Part shown: positions 36,969 to 51,900 of the stretch, in pieces
Layout of the letters: each line of letters opens with the position of its first letter
Position numbering within the stretch: the first letter of the stretch is position 1
From: an uncultured SAR116 cluster alpha proteobacterium
GTDB lineage: Bacteria > Pseudomonadota > Alphaproteobacteria > Puniceispirillales > Marisalimonadaceae
Assembly (NCBI GenBank): GCA_902593735.1
Contig: CACJJL010000001.1
Coordinates: 62,001 to 126,000 of the forward strand
Length of the DNA: 64,000 nucleotides
Direction of reading: 5' to 3'
Translations under genes and position numbers: made by a program
The notes under the pieces: generated by a model
Seen by the model: the letters and a program-made list of their open reading frames with translations, nothing else
Database searches by the model: none
What the model was told of the DNA's origin: nothing

Positions 36969-39900
36969 AAATTTATTTTATTGTTCCTACATATAGAAAA
37001 TAAGTGCGTTCTAAATTTTCAACTGTTTTTGTGGTAATTCTTTTAATGAATTTACTTTCGCTTAAATTATAAGTGTTCTCTGTCAAATTAGAAATATTCT
37101 TCACAATTAATATTTTTTCCCCCTTTGTTTTATTTACCAAGTCGTAATTGAAATTTGATTCATAGAAGTTACTTGGAACTAAACTGTTTGTTTTTATAAA
37201 AAATCTATTTTCAAATTTGTTGTCATGACGATTTAGGTAATAATTAAATCTAGAAATATCTCCTCTTTTTTCAAAGACGATTTTTGATATTTTTTCTTTT
37301 ATAAAAGTGTCATGCATTTTTGAAGCAAGATTTTCAAATCCTAAATTTTTTCTCAGTGGATTAGATTTTAAATTTAATGGATAGAAGCTTGCATTGATTG
37401 TGATCATTAAGATATATAATGAAATTGCTATATTTAATAACAGTCCAAAATAAAAAAAAACTTTAAAAATATTACTTCTTGTTAAGGTTAGATAGTAACT
37501 CAAGATTAAAGTAGCGCCTAAGTAAGCAGTTACTGCCCAATTTGCATTTGCAATTTTTAAAAAACTTTGAATAGTAATTAAAATAATTATAGGAAGAGAA
37601 ATCAAAGCTAATAAAGTTATATCGCGGTTTTTAAAAAAACTATCTATTACTACTAATAGATACAGTAAAAATAATAAAGGCCCAAAGACTAAAAATTGAG
37701 ATGACAAAAAATCAATCATATTATCATAGTTGAGATTTATTTTTGAGAGATTTGCGTTTGAAATAGTGTGATTTATCGTTGCAAAATCATTTAAGTAATT
37801 CCAATATAAATTTGTGCTTGCTATCAAGGCACTTATAAAAATTATTATTAAAATATCTTTAAATTTCAAAAATTTATTTCGGTCATAAATTAGCCACCAT
37901 ATAATTAAGAAAATTAAAAAATATAAGGCTGCATATTTGGATAAAAAAGCAAATCCAAGAAAAATACCTACAAATAAAGATGAAAAGCTAGAATTTTCTT
38001 TAAAAGAGACTAATAAAAAATATACAGATAAAGACCAAAAAAATAATAGTGGAGTATCAGTTGAAATTATAAATCCACCTAAAGAAGCAGCTGGTGTGAA
38101 TATCCAAATTAAAGCTGCAATTTTCCCTGAGTTTGTGTCAAATGCAAATTTCGCAGTAACCCATAAAACTAAGGAAATAAATAGATGTGTTATAGGTGAA
38201 AAAAGTCTCACAGCCCATTCCTCATTTCCACAAATAAAAGTTGAAAATGAAATCATCCATGCTATCAAGGGCGGTTTAGTAAAATAACCGAAGTCTATAT
38301 TTCTTGACCAATGCCAATATTGTGCTTCGTCAACTGACAATTCTATGGGGGATACATATAAGGAATATATCCTTAAAGTAGTTATAATTATTAGGATAAA
38401 AAAAACTACATGGGTGTTTAGTAAGATAAAGCTTTCTCTCTTGTTACGGAGTGATAACATTCCAATCTCCTAATTGATATAAATTATTCTATATTTAATC
38501 AAAATACAATCCTATTTGTGTTTGATAGCCTGAGCTAATCAAACTTACCTTCTTGATTTGTTTTCCAATTGAGTTTAATTAATAAAGTATATCAATAATT
38601 GAGAGTTTTGAATGGGTTTTAATAAAGAAATAAATGAATTAATTGAGGATTTCTCTTTTTTTGATTCTTGGGAAGATAAGTATCAATATCTTATTGATAT
38701 GGGAAGAAATGTTCCTCAAATGGATGAAGGGCTTAAAACTGAAGAAAATAAAATGAAAGGCTGCCAATCCCTAGTATATTTTTATAAATATTATAATCAA
38801 GATGGAACTATTACTTTTTTAGCGAACAGTGATGCAGCCATAGTTCAGGGCTTAATTGCTCTAATGTTAAAAGTATTTTCAGGGAAAAAACCCCAAGAAA
38901 TTTTAGATACAAATATAAATTTTCTTGAACAAATTGGATTGAATGATCATTTATCCCCCACAAGAAAAAATGGTCTTTCTTCTCTTGTCTCTTCGATTAA
39001 AAATTCGGCTAAAGAGAAATTATTATAGGAAATACAATTTGGTTGTTTCAGGAAAACAATATGAAATTTCTAGTTTAACTAATGATAAAGTTAAATTAAT
39101 AAATAGTTTATATCATCGTAAATATAGAAGAGATTTGAACCTTTTCGTCGCAGAAGGTGTTCGAATTTGCAAAGAAGCTTTAGAGAATAAATGGGACATT
39201 AAATATTTATTATTTAATAAAGAGAATAGAGATAACTTAGCTATACATGATTTAGTGAATGAGACAACTTCATTAGGTGCAGATACAATAGCAGTATCTT
39301 CTCAAATTTTATCTAAATTGTCACATAAAGATAACCCTCAAAATGTATTAGGTGTTTTTATACAAAAATGGCATCGTCTTCCTAATTCCGTTGATAATAA
39401 ACGCATTGTAGCTCTTGAAAATGTAAGGGATCCTGGTAATTTAGGTACAATACTAAGGACTATGGATGGTATGGGGGCTAGCGACTGCGTTCTACTTAAT
39501 GAATGCACAGATCCTTTTTCATATGAAGCAGTGAGGGCGAGTATGGGAGCTATTTTTAACATAAACATTATAGCCACAAATCTTGAAAAGTTTTTAAAAT
39601 GGAAGTCTGATAAAAATATAAGTTTGATTGGAACCTCATTAAAGAAAGCTTCCAATTATACCAAGACTAATTGGAAAACACCTTTTGTTTTAGCAATGGG
39701 TAATGAGCAAAACGGTTTGTCGCATGAATTTATCAATAATTGTGATCAATTGATAAAAATACCAATGCTAGGTAAATCAGACAGCCTTAACCTAGCTGTA
39801 TCTACGGGGATTTTTCTATACGAATCAATTAGGAAAAATCCTAATTAAGTTCTCTGTTGTTCCCATCTTGCAAAGATAGCGGTGTTAATTTGTCTTGGAT

Positions 39901-42900
39901 TTTTCTGATCTTCAACAACAGATAGTTCACCTGATTCAACTTTACCAGAAAATTCTCTCATTATTTCATTTAATGCAAAATGTAAAGCTAAGTGACTAGA
40001 TCTAATCGCATAGCTATTCAGAATAATAAAAATAGGTTTGGGAGTCAAAATTTGTGGAATTAATTTTAATAAAACCGGAAGGTGCTTATGTAATTCCCAT
40101 TTTTCTCCATTTGGACCTCTCCCATATTTTGGTGGATCTAGTATAATAGCATCATATTTATTATGACGACGAACTTCACGATTTACAAATTTTAAAGCGT
40201 CATCAGTAATAAATTTAATCGGTAGATGTTGAAATGAGGATAGGTTCCTATTTTCAAAAGCAAGTTTAATTGCTTTCTTGCTTGCATCAACATGTGTTAC
40301 AGAAGCACCATGGTAGGCAGCATGTAAAGAAGCAAGTCCAGAATAACCAAAAAGGTTGAGAATTTTGGGAGAATAATTTTTATCTTGAATTTTAATAAAA
40401 GATTGTATTTTTTTGGAAGCCCAAACCCAATGGGGAGATTGATCTGGAAAAAAACCAAGATGTCTGAAAGAAGTTGGAGTTGCAAAAAATTTAATATTGT
40501 CATATTGCATCTCCCATTTAGGTGGTAAATCTTTTTTAAGAGACCATTTACCAGTGGCATCTTCGTTTAATGGATTTGAGGATGATAGAAATGTTCCAGA
40601 AGATTTTTCCCATTCTTTAAAGGGTAATTTAGGTGACCATAGGGCTTGTGGTTCAGGTCTACTAAATAAAAAATTTCCAAAACGTTCCAATTTTTTACCA
40701 TCGCCAGAGTCAACTAAAGAATAGTCTTTCCAATTTATAGGATGAAGTAGGAGTGGCTTCATTAGGAAATTTCCTTACAAATAAAATTTTGCAAAGTTTA
40801 AAACTAATGACAATATAAAGAAAAAAAAAAGAAATTAAATGAAAATAAATATTTCAATAATAATACCAGTATATAGAGCAGTTAAAACACTGAGAAAATC
40901 TTTAAATTCAATAAATAACCAAAATATAAATTTAGAAAAAAAAATTGAGGTTATTTTAGTAATAGATGATGGAAAAAAATACAATGACATTGTTCCAAAA
41001 TTTAATAAAAAAATGTCAATTAGATTCTTAAAAACAAATGGTATAAAAACAGGCCCAGGTAATGCAAGGAATATTGGACTTTCAAAGGCAAGAGGAGAAT
41101 ATATAGGTTTTTTGGATGCTGATGACGAGTGGTCAGAAAACTATCTTAAAAAAATGTATGAATTAGCAAAAAAAAATGGATTATCATTTGCGCCAACAAG
41201 AGTATACAAAAATAATGAATTGATTGGAGAATTCAAAGGAAAAAACAAAAAGTATTTATCTATAAATGATATAGGAGAAATTCCTTGTAGCTATCATCCA
41301 TTAGTAAAAAAGGGCTTAATTAATAAATTTGAGAATTATAGAAGTCAAGATGTTTATAACACAGCGATATTACTAAACAAAAAAAACAAAGTAGAGATGA
41401 TACAAAATGATTATTATAAGTTAAATATTCAAAAAGAATCAGTAACTAAAGAAAAAGGGTTTTCAATTAAAATTGACCAAGCCTATAAAAAATATCAGGT
41501 AAAATCATTGAAAATAAAAAATTTAAAGGTATCAAAGATTTTTGCATTAAGACGAATTAAAAATAAGAAGTATATGGAATGGGCACAAAAAAATAAAAAA
41601 GGTTTTTATGAATATTTAAGTGAGGAAAGAAATGAATAAAATAACAACATGTGTTTTTGATGCATACGGCACATTATTCGATGTAAATGCAGCCTGTCGA
41701 GAATTATCAAAAGAAGTTGGTGAAAAATGGAACGAACTCTCAAATTTATGGAGACTAAGGCAAGTAGAATACACGTGGTTAAGAAATTCAATGAAAGAAT
41801 ATATAGATTTTTGGAAAATCACATCTGATGCTCTAGATTATGCTATGGAAACATTAAATATAAAAAATAGTAAATTAAGAGATGAATTATTATCACTATA
41901 CTTAAAACTAGAAGCTTATCCTGAGATTAAATCTGCTTTAGAAAATATCAAAAATAAGGGGTTGAAAACTGCTATATTATCTAACGGAAATAATAAAATG
42001 TTAGAGAGCGCAGTAATAAATGCGAATATCAAAACTTTAATTGATGAAATTATATCCGTAGATGAGTGCAAAGTGTATAAACCTGCTAGTATAGTATATG
42101 ATTTAGTAGAAAAAAAAATGAGAGTAAATAAACAAAACGTATTATTTTTTTCAAGTAACGCATGGGATATGCATGCAGCTTCTACATATGGATTTAAAAC
42201 TATATGGGTAAATAGATTTAATAGTACATTGGAGAAACTACCAGGAAAACCAGATCAAATTATAAATACATTAGAACAGATAGAAAAAATATTAAAAAAC
42301 TAACTATCGTGTCCAATACCCCAATGCCAAAAATCAGTTTTATAATTATTAAAAAATCTATTAATAATCATTTGATGAACTTCTGAAGCTCCGTCAACTA
42401 ACTTTGCTTGGCGTGCATAACGATAAATCCATTCAAGTATAATATCTTTACTATAGCCTTTAGCACCATTTAATTGAATAGCAGTATCAGAAACATTATT
42501 TAAGGTATCGGCGACGTATATTTTTGCCATTGAAACATCTTGTCGAGATTTACTACCATGTTCAATTTTCCATGCAGCCCTCATTACAAGTAAGCGAGAA
42601 ATATCAATGTCCATTGCAGATTTACCAAGTTTAATTTGAACTGATTCTCTATCAGAAAGTTTGACACCGAAGCCTTCTCTATTGGAAACATAATCCAAAG
42701 CTATTTCTAAACATCTTTTAGAGAGCCCTATCCATCTCATGCAATGTGTGAGACGAGCAAGCCCAAGACGTATTTGAACAATTTTAAGACCCTTACCAAC
42801 TTCTCCAAGCCTATTTTCGTCAGGAATTTCTAGACCATTATACTCTATTTCACAATGCCCACCGTGTTCTTCAGGGCCCATAATTGGAATACGTCTTTTA

Positions 42901-45900
42901 ATTTTCCAACCTGGTTGATTTTTATGATAGAGGAAAGCAGTTAAGCCATCTTTAGTTTTGGCAAGTAGGATAAAATGAGATGCAACAGCAGCTCCTGTAA
43001 TATACCACTTAAGACCATTAATTATCCATTTACCATTTGAATAAACAGCTTCTGTTTTAATCATTGATGGATCAGAGCCACCGCCAGGTGCTGGTTCAGT
43101 CATGGCAAGAGAAGAGCGAACATCCCCCTTAATTATTGGATCAAGCCATTTAACTTTTTGTTCTTCAGTTCCGATTTTATTAAGTATGTACATATTACCA
43201 TCGTCAGGAGCGGCACAATTGAAACAAACAGGACCAAAAATGGATCTATTCATTTCTTCATATAGGGCAGACAAACCAATAGGACCTAACCCAAGACCAG
43301 ATCTAGATGAAGGCATTTGTGGTGACCAAAGACCAGCTGCTTTAACATCTAAACGGATTTGATTTAGCAAATCTTCATTTATATTTTCATGTTTATCATA
43401 TGATGAAATATCTGACTCTAAAGGAATAATCTTTTGATTAACAAAGTTTCTTGTTTTTTGTCTAAGAGTTTCGATATGTTCAGGAAGTGTGAAATCCATA
43501 AATTTCTCCTATTGTCAAAGTCCTGTGCTTAGTCCACCATCAACAGCTATTGTAGCACCAGTCATATAGGTATTTAGTGGATTTAATAACATAGAAATAA
43601 TTACATCTAGTTCTTCTACAGTAGCAAATCTTTTGAGAGGTATTTTCTTTTTAAGTAAAACTCCAGCATCACCTTCTAATTGTTTTCTATTGATGTCCGT
43701 AAGTATGTAACCTGGTGCAAGTGCATTTACACATATATTATATTTTGCTAATTCTATTGATTGAGATTTAGTAATTTGTATTAAAGCAGCTTTGGTTGCG
43801 GAATATGCTCCAACAAATGATAAAGGTCTATAACCAAGAGTGGAAGCAATGTTAATAATTTTTCCATTATTATTTTTAATCATATTTGGAATTAAGGCAT
43901 TTGATACATTAATTGAACCTAATAAATTAGTATCAATTATTTTTGATAAATCTGAATAAGTTTCTTCATGTAACAATTTGGTATTTGCAATACCCGCATT
44001 ATTTATTAAGGCGTAAATGTTTAGATCATTTAACATCTTCTGCACTTGTAACTCATCTGTAATGTCAAGTTCTAAATAAGTATGACCTAGATCTTGGTTA
44101 GGAAGAGATGAAATAACTGATTTTAGATTTTGTATATTACGTCCAACACCAACAATTTGGAAACCATCCTGCGCTAATACCTTAGAAAAATTGGCGCCTA
44201 AGCCTCTGCTTGCACCTGTTATTAAAACAGTGTTAGATTGAACATTCACGTATAATATACCTAAAAATAATTTAAATTTAATGTATCAACAATAATAAAT
44301 TAGTCATGTAAATATGTCAGTAAAAAATAAAATTAATAACATAAATCTTTGGTTAAAAAAAAATACATCAATTAATGAAAAAATATTATTTGTGACAAAG
44401 TTTGAAAGCGGCCAATCTAATCCTACATTTCTTCTGAAATCTGAAGATAAAAGCTATGTACTTAGGTCAAAACCATTGGGTAATCTTCTTAGAGGTGCAC
44501 ATCGGATTGATAGAGAATATAAAGTAATGAGTGCATTATCAAATTCAAAAATCCCAATTCCTAAAATGTACGGATATTGTTGTGACATGAATATAATTGG
44601 AAGTGAATTTTATGTTATGGAATTTTTAAATGGTGCACACGAGTTTGATCCAGATCTTCCAAATTATTCAACAGAACAAAGAGATAAAATTTATAAACAT
44701 AAAATTAAAATTTTGGCAGAATTAGTTAAATTAGATTTAAAAAAAATTGGTTTAGAGAATTTTGGCAAACCTTATGGTTATCTTGAAAGACAAATCAGTT
44801 TATGGATAAAACAATACAGAGACTCCGAAACAAAACATATAAAAAGTATGGAATACTTAATTGATACCATACCAAAATATATTCCAACTGAAATAGATAA
44901 TTTGAAACCATGTCTTTTACATGGTGATTTTCGTTTAGATAATATGATTTTAGAAAAAAATAAATCTACTCCAAGAATAATTGGTTTGTTAGATTGGGAA
45001 TTGTCAACACTATCACCTCCTTTTATTGATTTATCTTACTGGGTTTTAATGCTTAAATTTGAAAAAGTATGGCCAATAGGTGGTTTAAGTAATTTAAATA
45101 ATCAAAAGTTTTACTCTGGCATACCAACTGAAGAAAAAATTTTAGAAAGTTATTTAAACTTAACTAGTTTTAATAAGCCAAAATATTGGAAATATTTATT
45201 AGCATTTAATTGTTTTAGATTTGCTGGCATTCTGCAAGGTATAGCAAAGCGTGTTATTGATGGAAATAACTCAGGTGAAAATGCTTATGAAGTGGGAGAA
45301 CAAGCAGAACCAGTCGCAGATTTAGGTTCAAGAATACTCAAAGAATATCTCTAAATTTACTACTAAGAAATCTTTTTGGATTAATCATTAATATAGAAGC
45401 AATAAAAAGTGATATTGAGGATATAGTTAATGCAATGCTATAAGAATTAAATAAATCTATTATAACTCCACCAAAATAAGGTCCTATCATTTGTCCAAGA
45501 CTAAATGATGAAGTTAAAATTGCAGTAGAAACTCTAATGGATCCATCATATCTAGACTGACCCTCTAATAATGCAAGTGCAGTTATTGGTATAAACGTTG
45601 AACCAAGTAAAATAGATGCAGAAGTAATCCCAACTTTATTTTCTAATAACACGGGCATTAAAACGCCTAATCCCATTATAGCACAAGCTAAAAAAAGAGC
45701 TAAATCATTACCAATTTTTTTGCCAAACCATGGCCAAAAAATTACCATAGGTATGCCTGCTAAACCTACTAATAACCAAACATACATTTCAGTTGCTTCC
45801 AAACCAGACGTTTCCCTAGCCATGGCTGAAATAAAAGTCCCCAAAATTACATATCCAAAACCATATAAGCCATATGAAATAGAAATTAAAGAAAAACTAA

Positions 45901-48900
45901 AATTATTTTTATAATTTGAGTTTTGATAATCCGAGTGTTGCAAATTTTCGTTAGGAGTACAAATAAAGATTGGAACAGCTAATATTACTGATAACACAGC
46001 CACTCCAATCCATAAATCATCCCAATGGAAACCTAATTCTCCTAAAAATGTAACTAGCATGGAAGATATGACTATTCCAAAACCTACACCCATGAAGTGT
46101 GAAGTGCTAAGTGATTTTTTTCCTAATGCTTGTATGCTTGGTAGAATTAACGCTGTGCCAAATATGAGAACAAAAGCACTGGATAAACCACTTATAAATC
46201 GAATAATAATAAAAAATATCACTTTATCATCTATGCTCATTAAAAATGTAGTTGATATTGAAATAACTATAGAAATAAAAAAAACTAGTTTAACTCTTTT
46301 TTTAAAAATTGACGAAATTGATAACAGTGAACCAAATAGGTACCCAAAAAAGTTCCATGAGGCAATTAAACCACCTTCAGTTTTAGTAATGTTTAACTCT
46401 TCTAACATAAAGGGTAGTATAGGAGTATAAGTAAACCTACCAATACCTATTGCTAGAGCAAGAGCGGCTGTTCCAGTTAAAATTAAGACTAAAACTTTAT
46501 AATTAAAATTTTTCATTTAATAACAATTCTTTTGTAACAAATTTAATGTGCTTTTTATTTTAAGTAAAATAAACAATGAAATAAGATTATTGATTGACCA
46601 AAATTCAAAATATCTTTCAAATGGTAAATAAACAATTTATGATCATAATATGGATAATTTTTTTTCTATTAAAAATGAAACTGAAAACATAGTTAGGATA
46701 GAATTAACTAACGGTGAAAAACATAATCCATTATCTTTACAATTAATAAAAAATCTTACAAAAGCTTTAGGAGATGTTTCTGCGCAAACTAAAATAAAAG
46801 TAATAATTATTTCTTCTGAGGGACCTGGTTTCTCAGCTGGGCACGATCTAGAAGAACTAAGACAAAATAAGAAAAATAAAGTTTTCTTTAAAAATTTGTT
46901 TGATGAATGTTCAATCTTAATGCAAACCATATTAAGGTTGCCACAACCAGTTATAGCTGAAGTTTGTGGAATTGCTGCTGCTGCTGGTTGTCAACTAGTA
47001 GCAAGTTGTGATTTAGCTGTTGCTTCGGAACAATCTTCATTTATGACCCCAGGTGTAAATATAGGTCTTTTTTGCTCAACACCTATGGTTGCGGTTTCTC
47101 GAAACATTAGCAGAAAAAAAATCATGGAAATGCTTTTAACTGGAGAAAAACTTAGCGCACAAGAAGCTGTTCAGTTTGGGCTTATTAATAAATGTGTGCC
47201 ATTAGAACGCCTTCATGTTGATACACTAAACTTGGCAAAATTAATAGCTTCAAAGCCAACTTCTACAGTAAAGATTGGAAAGGAGGCTTTTTATAAACAA
47301 GTAGACATGTCACTAGATGAGGCTTATCACTATACTTCTGAAGTAATGGCAATTAACATGATGGAAATAGACGCACATGAAGGTATTAGTGCCTTCTTAG
47401 ACAAAAGACCTCCTTCTTGGAACGAAAAGTAGAATTAAGTGGTTTTAAAAATTTTCTTATGAAGCAGATTTAAATTTTTTTACATAGAAAATTATTTTTA
47501 TTTCAAATACTATAATATCAATTTTTATTATTTTATACAATTATAAAAGGCAAACTGTATGACACAAAGCTTTGATTTTATCGTTGTTGGTGCAGGAACT
47601 GCTGGATGTCTCTTAGCGAATCGATTATCAGCAAACGATAGATATTCTGTCGCATTAATAGAAGCTGGAGGAAATGATAATTACCACTGGGTTCATATAC
47701 CAGTTGGATACCTTTATTGTATGGGAAATAAAAGAACAGACTGGCTTTATAAAACTACTTCTCAAAAAGGATTAAACGGAAGATCTCTAAATTATCCAAG
47801 AGGTAAAATCATGGGAGGTTGTTCGTCAATAAATGGTATGATTTATATGCGAGGACAAGCAGATGATTATGACCAATGGAGACAAATGGGTAATGAAGGT
47901 TGGAGTTGGGATGATGTTTTACCATATTTCAAAAATATGGAAGATAGTTATGAAGGTGAAAGTCAGTTTCATGGCGCTGGTGGTGAATGGAAAGTAAATC
48001 AACAAAGACTTTCATGGGATATTTTAGATAGTTTTAGAGACGCAACTATTGAAGCTGGAATACCTAAAACAGATGATTTTAATGAAGGAAATAATTTTGG
48101 AGTTTCTTATTTTAAAGTAAATCAAAATTCTGGATTAAGGTGGAATACTGTTAAAGCATTTATTAAACCAATTCAAAATAGAAAGAACCTTAAAATAATA
48201 AGTAAATGTGAAGTTAATAAAATAATTTTGAACAACAAAAAGTGCAAAGGTATACAAGTATTTAGAAATGGAAAGCTAGAAGACATTTTTACAAACAGAG
48301 AAGTTATACTTTCTGCTGGATCTATAGGGTCACCTAAAATATTAGAATTATCAGGTATTGGTAATCCAAAAATACTCTCAAACTTAGGCATTAATACTTT
48401 GGTTGAGAGTAATAATGTTGGTGAGAATTTACAAGATCATCTTCAATTGAGAGTTATTTATAGGCTAGAAAATGCTAAAACACTTAATCAAAAAGCAAAC
48501 TCTTTACTTGGTAAAATAGCCATTGGTTTAGAATATGCTCTCAAGAGATCTGGACCAATGTCAATGGCGCCAAGTCAATTAGGTATTTTTGCAATGTCTG
48601 ATAAATCTTATGAAACACCCAATCTTCAATTTCATGTCCAACCTCTTTCTTTAGATAAATTTGGAGACCCTTTACATAGTTTTCCAGGTTTAACAGCAAG
48701 TGTTTGTAACCTTAACCCTCAAAGCAGAGGAAAAGTTCACATTACTTCAAAAGATTACAAGATAGCTCCATCAATAGACCCCAATTACTTATCTGAAGAA
48801 AAAGATAAAATTGTAGCTGCTCAATCTATAAAGTTAGCAAGAAAAATAATTTCCCAACCTGCAATGAAAAAATATAATCCCAAAGAATTTGCGCCGGGTA

Positions 48901-51900
48901 TACAGTTTCAATCTGAAGATGAACTCAAAAAAGTTGCTGGTGATATTGGTACAACGATTTTTCATCCAGTCGGCACGTGTGCAATGGGCTCTAATAAAAC
49001 CTCAGTGACAGATAGTAACTTAAAAGTAAGAGGAGTGGATGGTCTTAGGATTGCTGATGCTTCAGTAATGCCAACTATAACTTCTGGTAATACGAATGCG
49101 CCGACATTAATGATTGCTGAAAAGGCATCAGAGATGATTTTGCAGTCACATAAAATTTAGTAAGTATGAAATGGGTAATGAAGAGGTAAAAAATGAACTT
49201 TGAGTATAACGAGGATCAGTTAAATATAAAAGAAATGGCAAAAAATTTCGCTGAAACAGAACTCATGCCTCATGCATCTGAATGGGATCAAAATGAAATT
49301 TTTCCTGTCGAAACTTTAAAAAAAGCAGCTGAACTTGGTTTGGCTGCAATTTATGTGAATGAGACTTATGGAGGTTCAGGTCTTAGTCGGTTGGATGCTG
49401 CTATTTGCTTCGAAGAACTTTCTAGGGGATGTGTGTCCACTGCAGCTTATATATCTATCCATAATATGGTTACTTGGATGATAGATGCTCATGGATCAGA
49501 TTATATAAAAGAAAGGTTTATTAAAAAGCTATCAACTATGCAAATGATGTCTAGTTACTGTCTTACAGAACCAGGTTCTGGATCAGATGCTGTGTCATTG
49601 AAAACTAAAGCTACAAAAAAAGGAAATAGTCATTACGTTTTAAATGGTTCAAAAAGTTTTATATCTGGAGGACCTACAAGTGATATTTTTGCAGTAATGT
49701 GCAGAACAGGTGAAGATGGTGCTAGTGGTGTTTCATGTATATTAGTAGAAAAAGGAACAAAAGGTTTATCATTTGGAAAACAAGAAAAGAAAATGGGTTG
49801 GAATAGTCAACACACATCTATGGTAAATTTTGATAATTGTGAAATACCAATAGATAATCTTGTTGGAAATGAAGGTGATGGATTTAAAATTGCAATGAAA
49901 GGTCTAGATGGTGGAAGAGTAAATATTGCCGCATGTTCTTTGGGTGGAGCAAGAGCAGCTTTAGAAGCATCTATGAGTTATTCTGCAGAAAGAAAACAGT
50001 TTGGTAAATCACTAGATAAATTTCAGGTTACACAATTTAAGTTAGCCGATATGGCAACTGAGTTGGAGGCTTCTCGCCTTATGGTTTTAAGAGCCGCTTG
50101 TGCATTAGATACCGCAGATAAACAAGCTACAAAACTATGTGCAATGGCTAAAAGATATGCAACGGATGTATGCTCTGAGATATGTAATATGGCTCTTCAA
50201 ATTCATGGTGGTTATGGATATTTGAAAGACTTTCCGCTAGAAAGACTTGTAAGGGATTTAAGGGTTCATCAAATCTTAGAGGGGACTAATGAAATAATGA
50301 GAGTTATTATTTCAAGACATTTAAAAGCTAATTAAATTTAAAAGGATAATTTTGACAATGCAGGATGAAGTTATATTCACTGAAGATAATGGCGTAGGTG
50401 TAATTACCCTTAATAGGCCAGATAGGTTAAATGCACTTACTTATTCAATGGTTCAAAAAATAAATAAAAATCTCAATTCTTGGGAAATTAACGATGATAT
50501 AAACTGCATTATAATTGAGGGTGCTGGAGATCGTTCTTTCTGTGCTGGAGGAGATGTTGTTAAGTTAAGAAAAGAAGTTTTAGCAGACGGTGGACCACCA
50601 ACCAATTTATCTAAATCTTTTTTTTATGACGAATATACTCTTAACTATAAAATTAGTAATTATAAAAAACCTTTCATTTCCTTAATTAATGGATTTACCA
50701 TGGGTGGAGGTGTCGGTGTGTCAATGCATGGTAGTCACGTGGTTGCCTCGGAAAAAACAATGTTTGCAATGCCGGAAACAGCAATTGGATTATTTCCAGA
50801 CGTTGGAGGAGGGTGGTTGCTTGGTCAGTTAGATAAAGGAATTGGGGCTTGGTTGTCTCTAGTTGGTGCAAGAATTAAAGCTTATGACTTATTGAAGCTT
50901 AAACTAATTACTCATTACGTTTCCTCAGAAAAAGTTGAGATTTTAAAGAATTCAATCATTTCTTCTTCACCAAATTCTAATCAAAATGTTAACAATATTA
51001 TTGATCAATTTTCATCAAAACCAGAAACTGAAGATAGTGTGTTGATGAATAATGGGGAATTGATTAAAAAAGTTTTCTCTTATGATACAATTGAACAAAT
51101 ATTTGATGAATGTGAAAAACTCATTGAAAATGAAAATGAATTTTTAAAGGTTCAATACGAAGAGTTAAAACATAAATCTCCAACTTCCTTAAAAATCTCT
51201 TTAAAGCAAATAAGAAATGCTAGTCACATGAGTTTAAAAGACGAACTTATAATGGAGTACAGAATGGTTCAACGTTGTGTAGAAATTGGTGATTTTTTTG
51301 AAGGCGTTAGAGCAATGCTTGTAGATAAAGATAGAAAACCAAATTGGAAACCTAATAACATTCAAGATGTTGATGAAACTCGAGTTAATCTATTTTTTGA
51401 AGATTTAGGAGACTTAGACTTAATTTTAAAAAATTAGAATAAAAGTTAATTTCTGGAGGAAAACTAAAATGAACAATGTTTACATTATGTCAGCAAACAG
51501 ATCTGCAATTGGAGGATTTGGAGGTACCCTTAAAAATCATTGTCCTGTCGATCTTGGAACTTTAGTGGCAAAAGAAGCTATTGCAAGATCTGGATATGAG
51601 GCTAATGAAGTTGAGCATGCTGTTTTTGGTAATGTCATACATACAGAACCTAGAGATATGTATGTAAGTAGAGTTATTGCATTACAGGCTGGAATGGACA
51701 AAGCATCTGCTGCGTTGACTGTAAATAGACTTTGTGGCTCTGGGCTTCAGGCAATTGTAAGTGCCTCACAAATTCTCATGCTTGGAGATGCTTCAGTTGC
51801 AATAGCAGGAGGTGTAGAAGTTATGTCAAATGGTGCACATATTGTTCAAGGGTTTCGATGGGGTTCAAGAATGGGTGATGGACAAGTTCATGATATGATG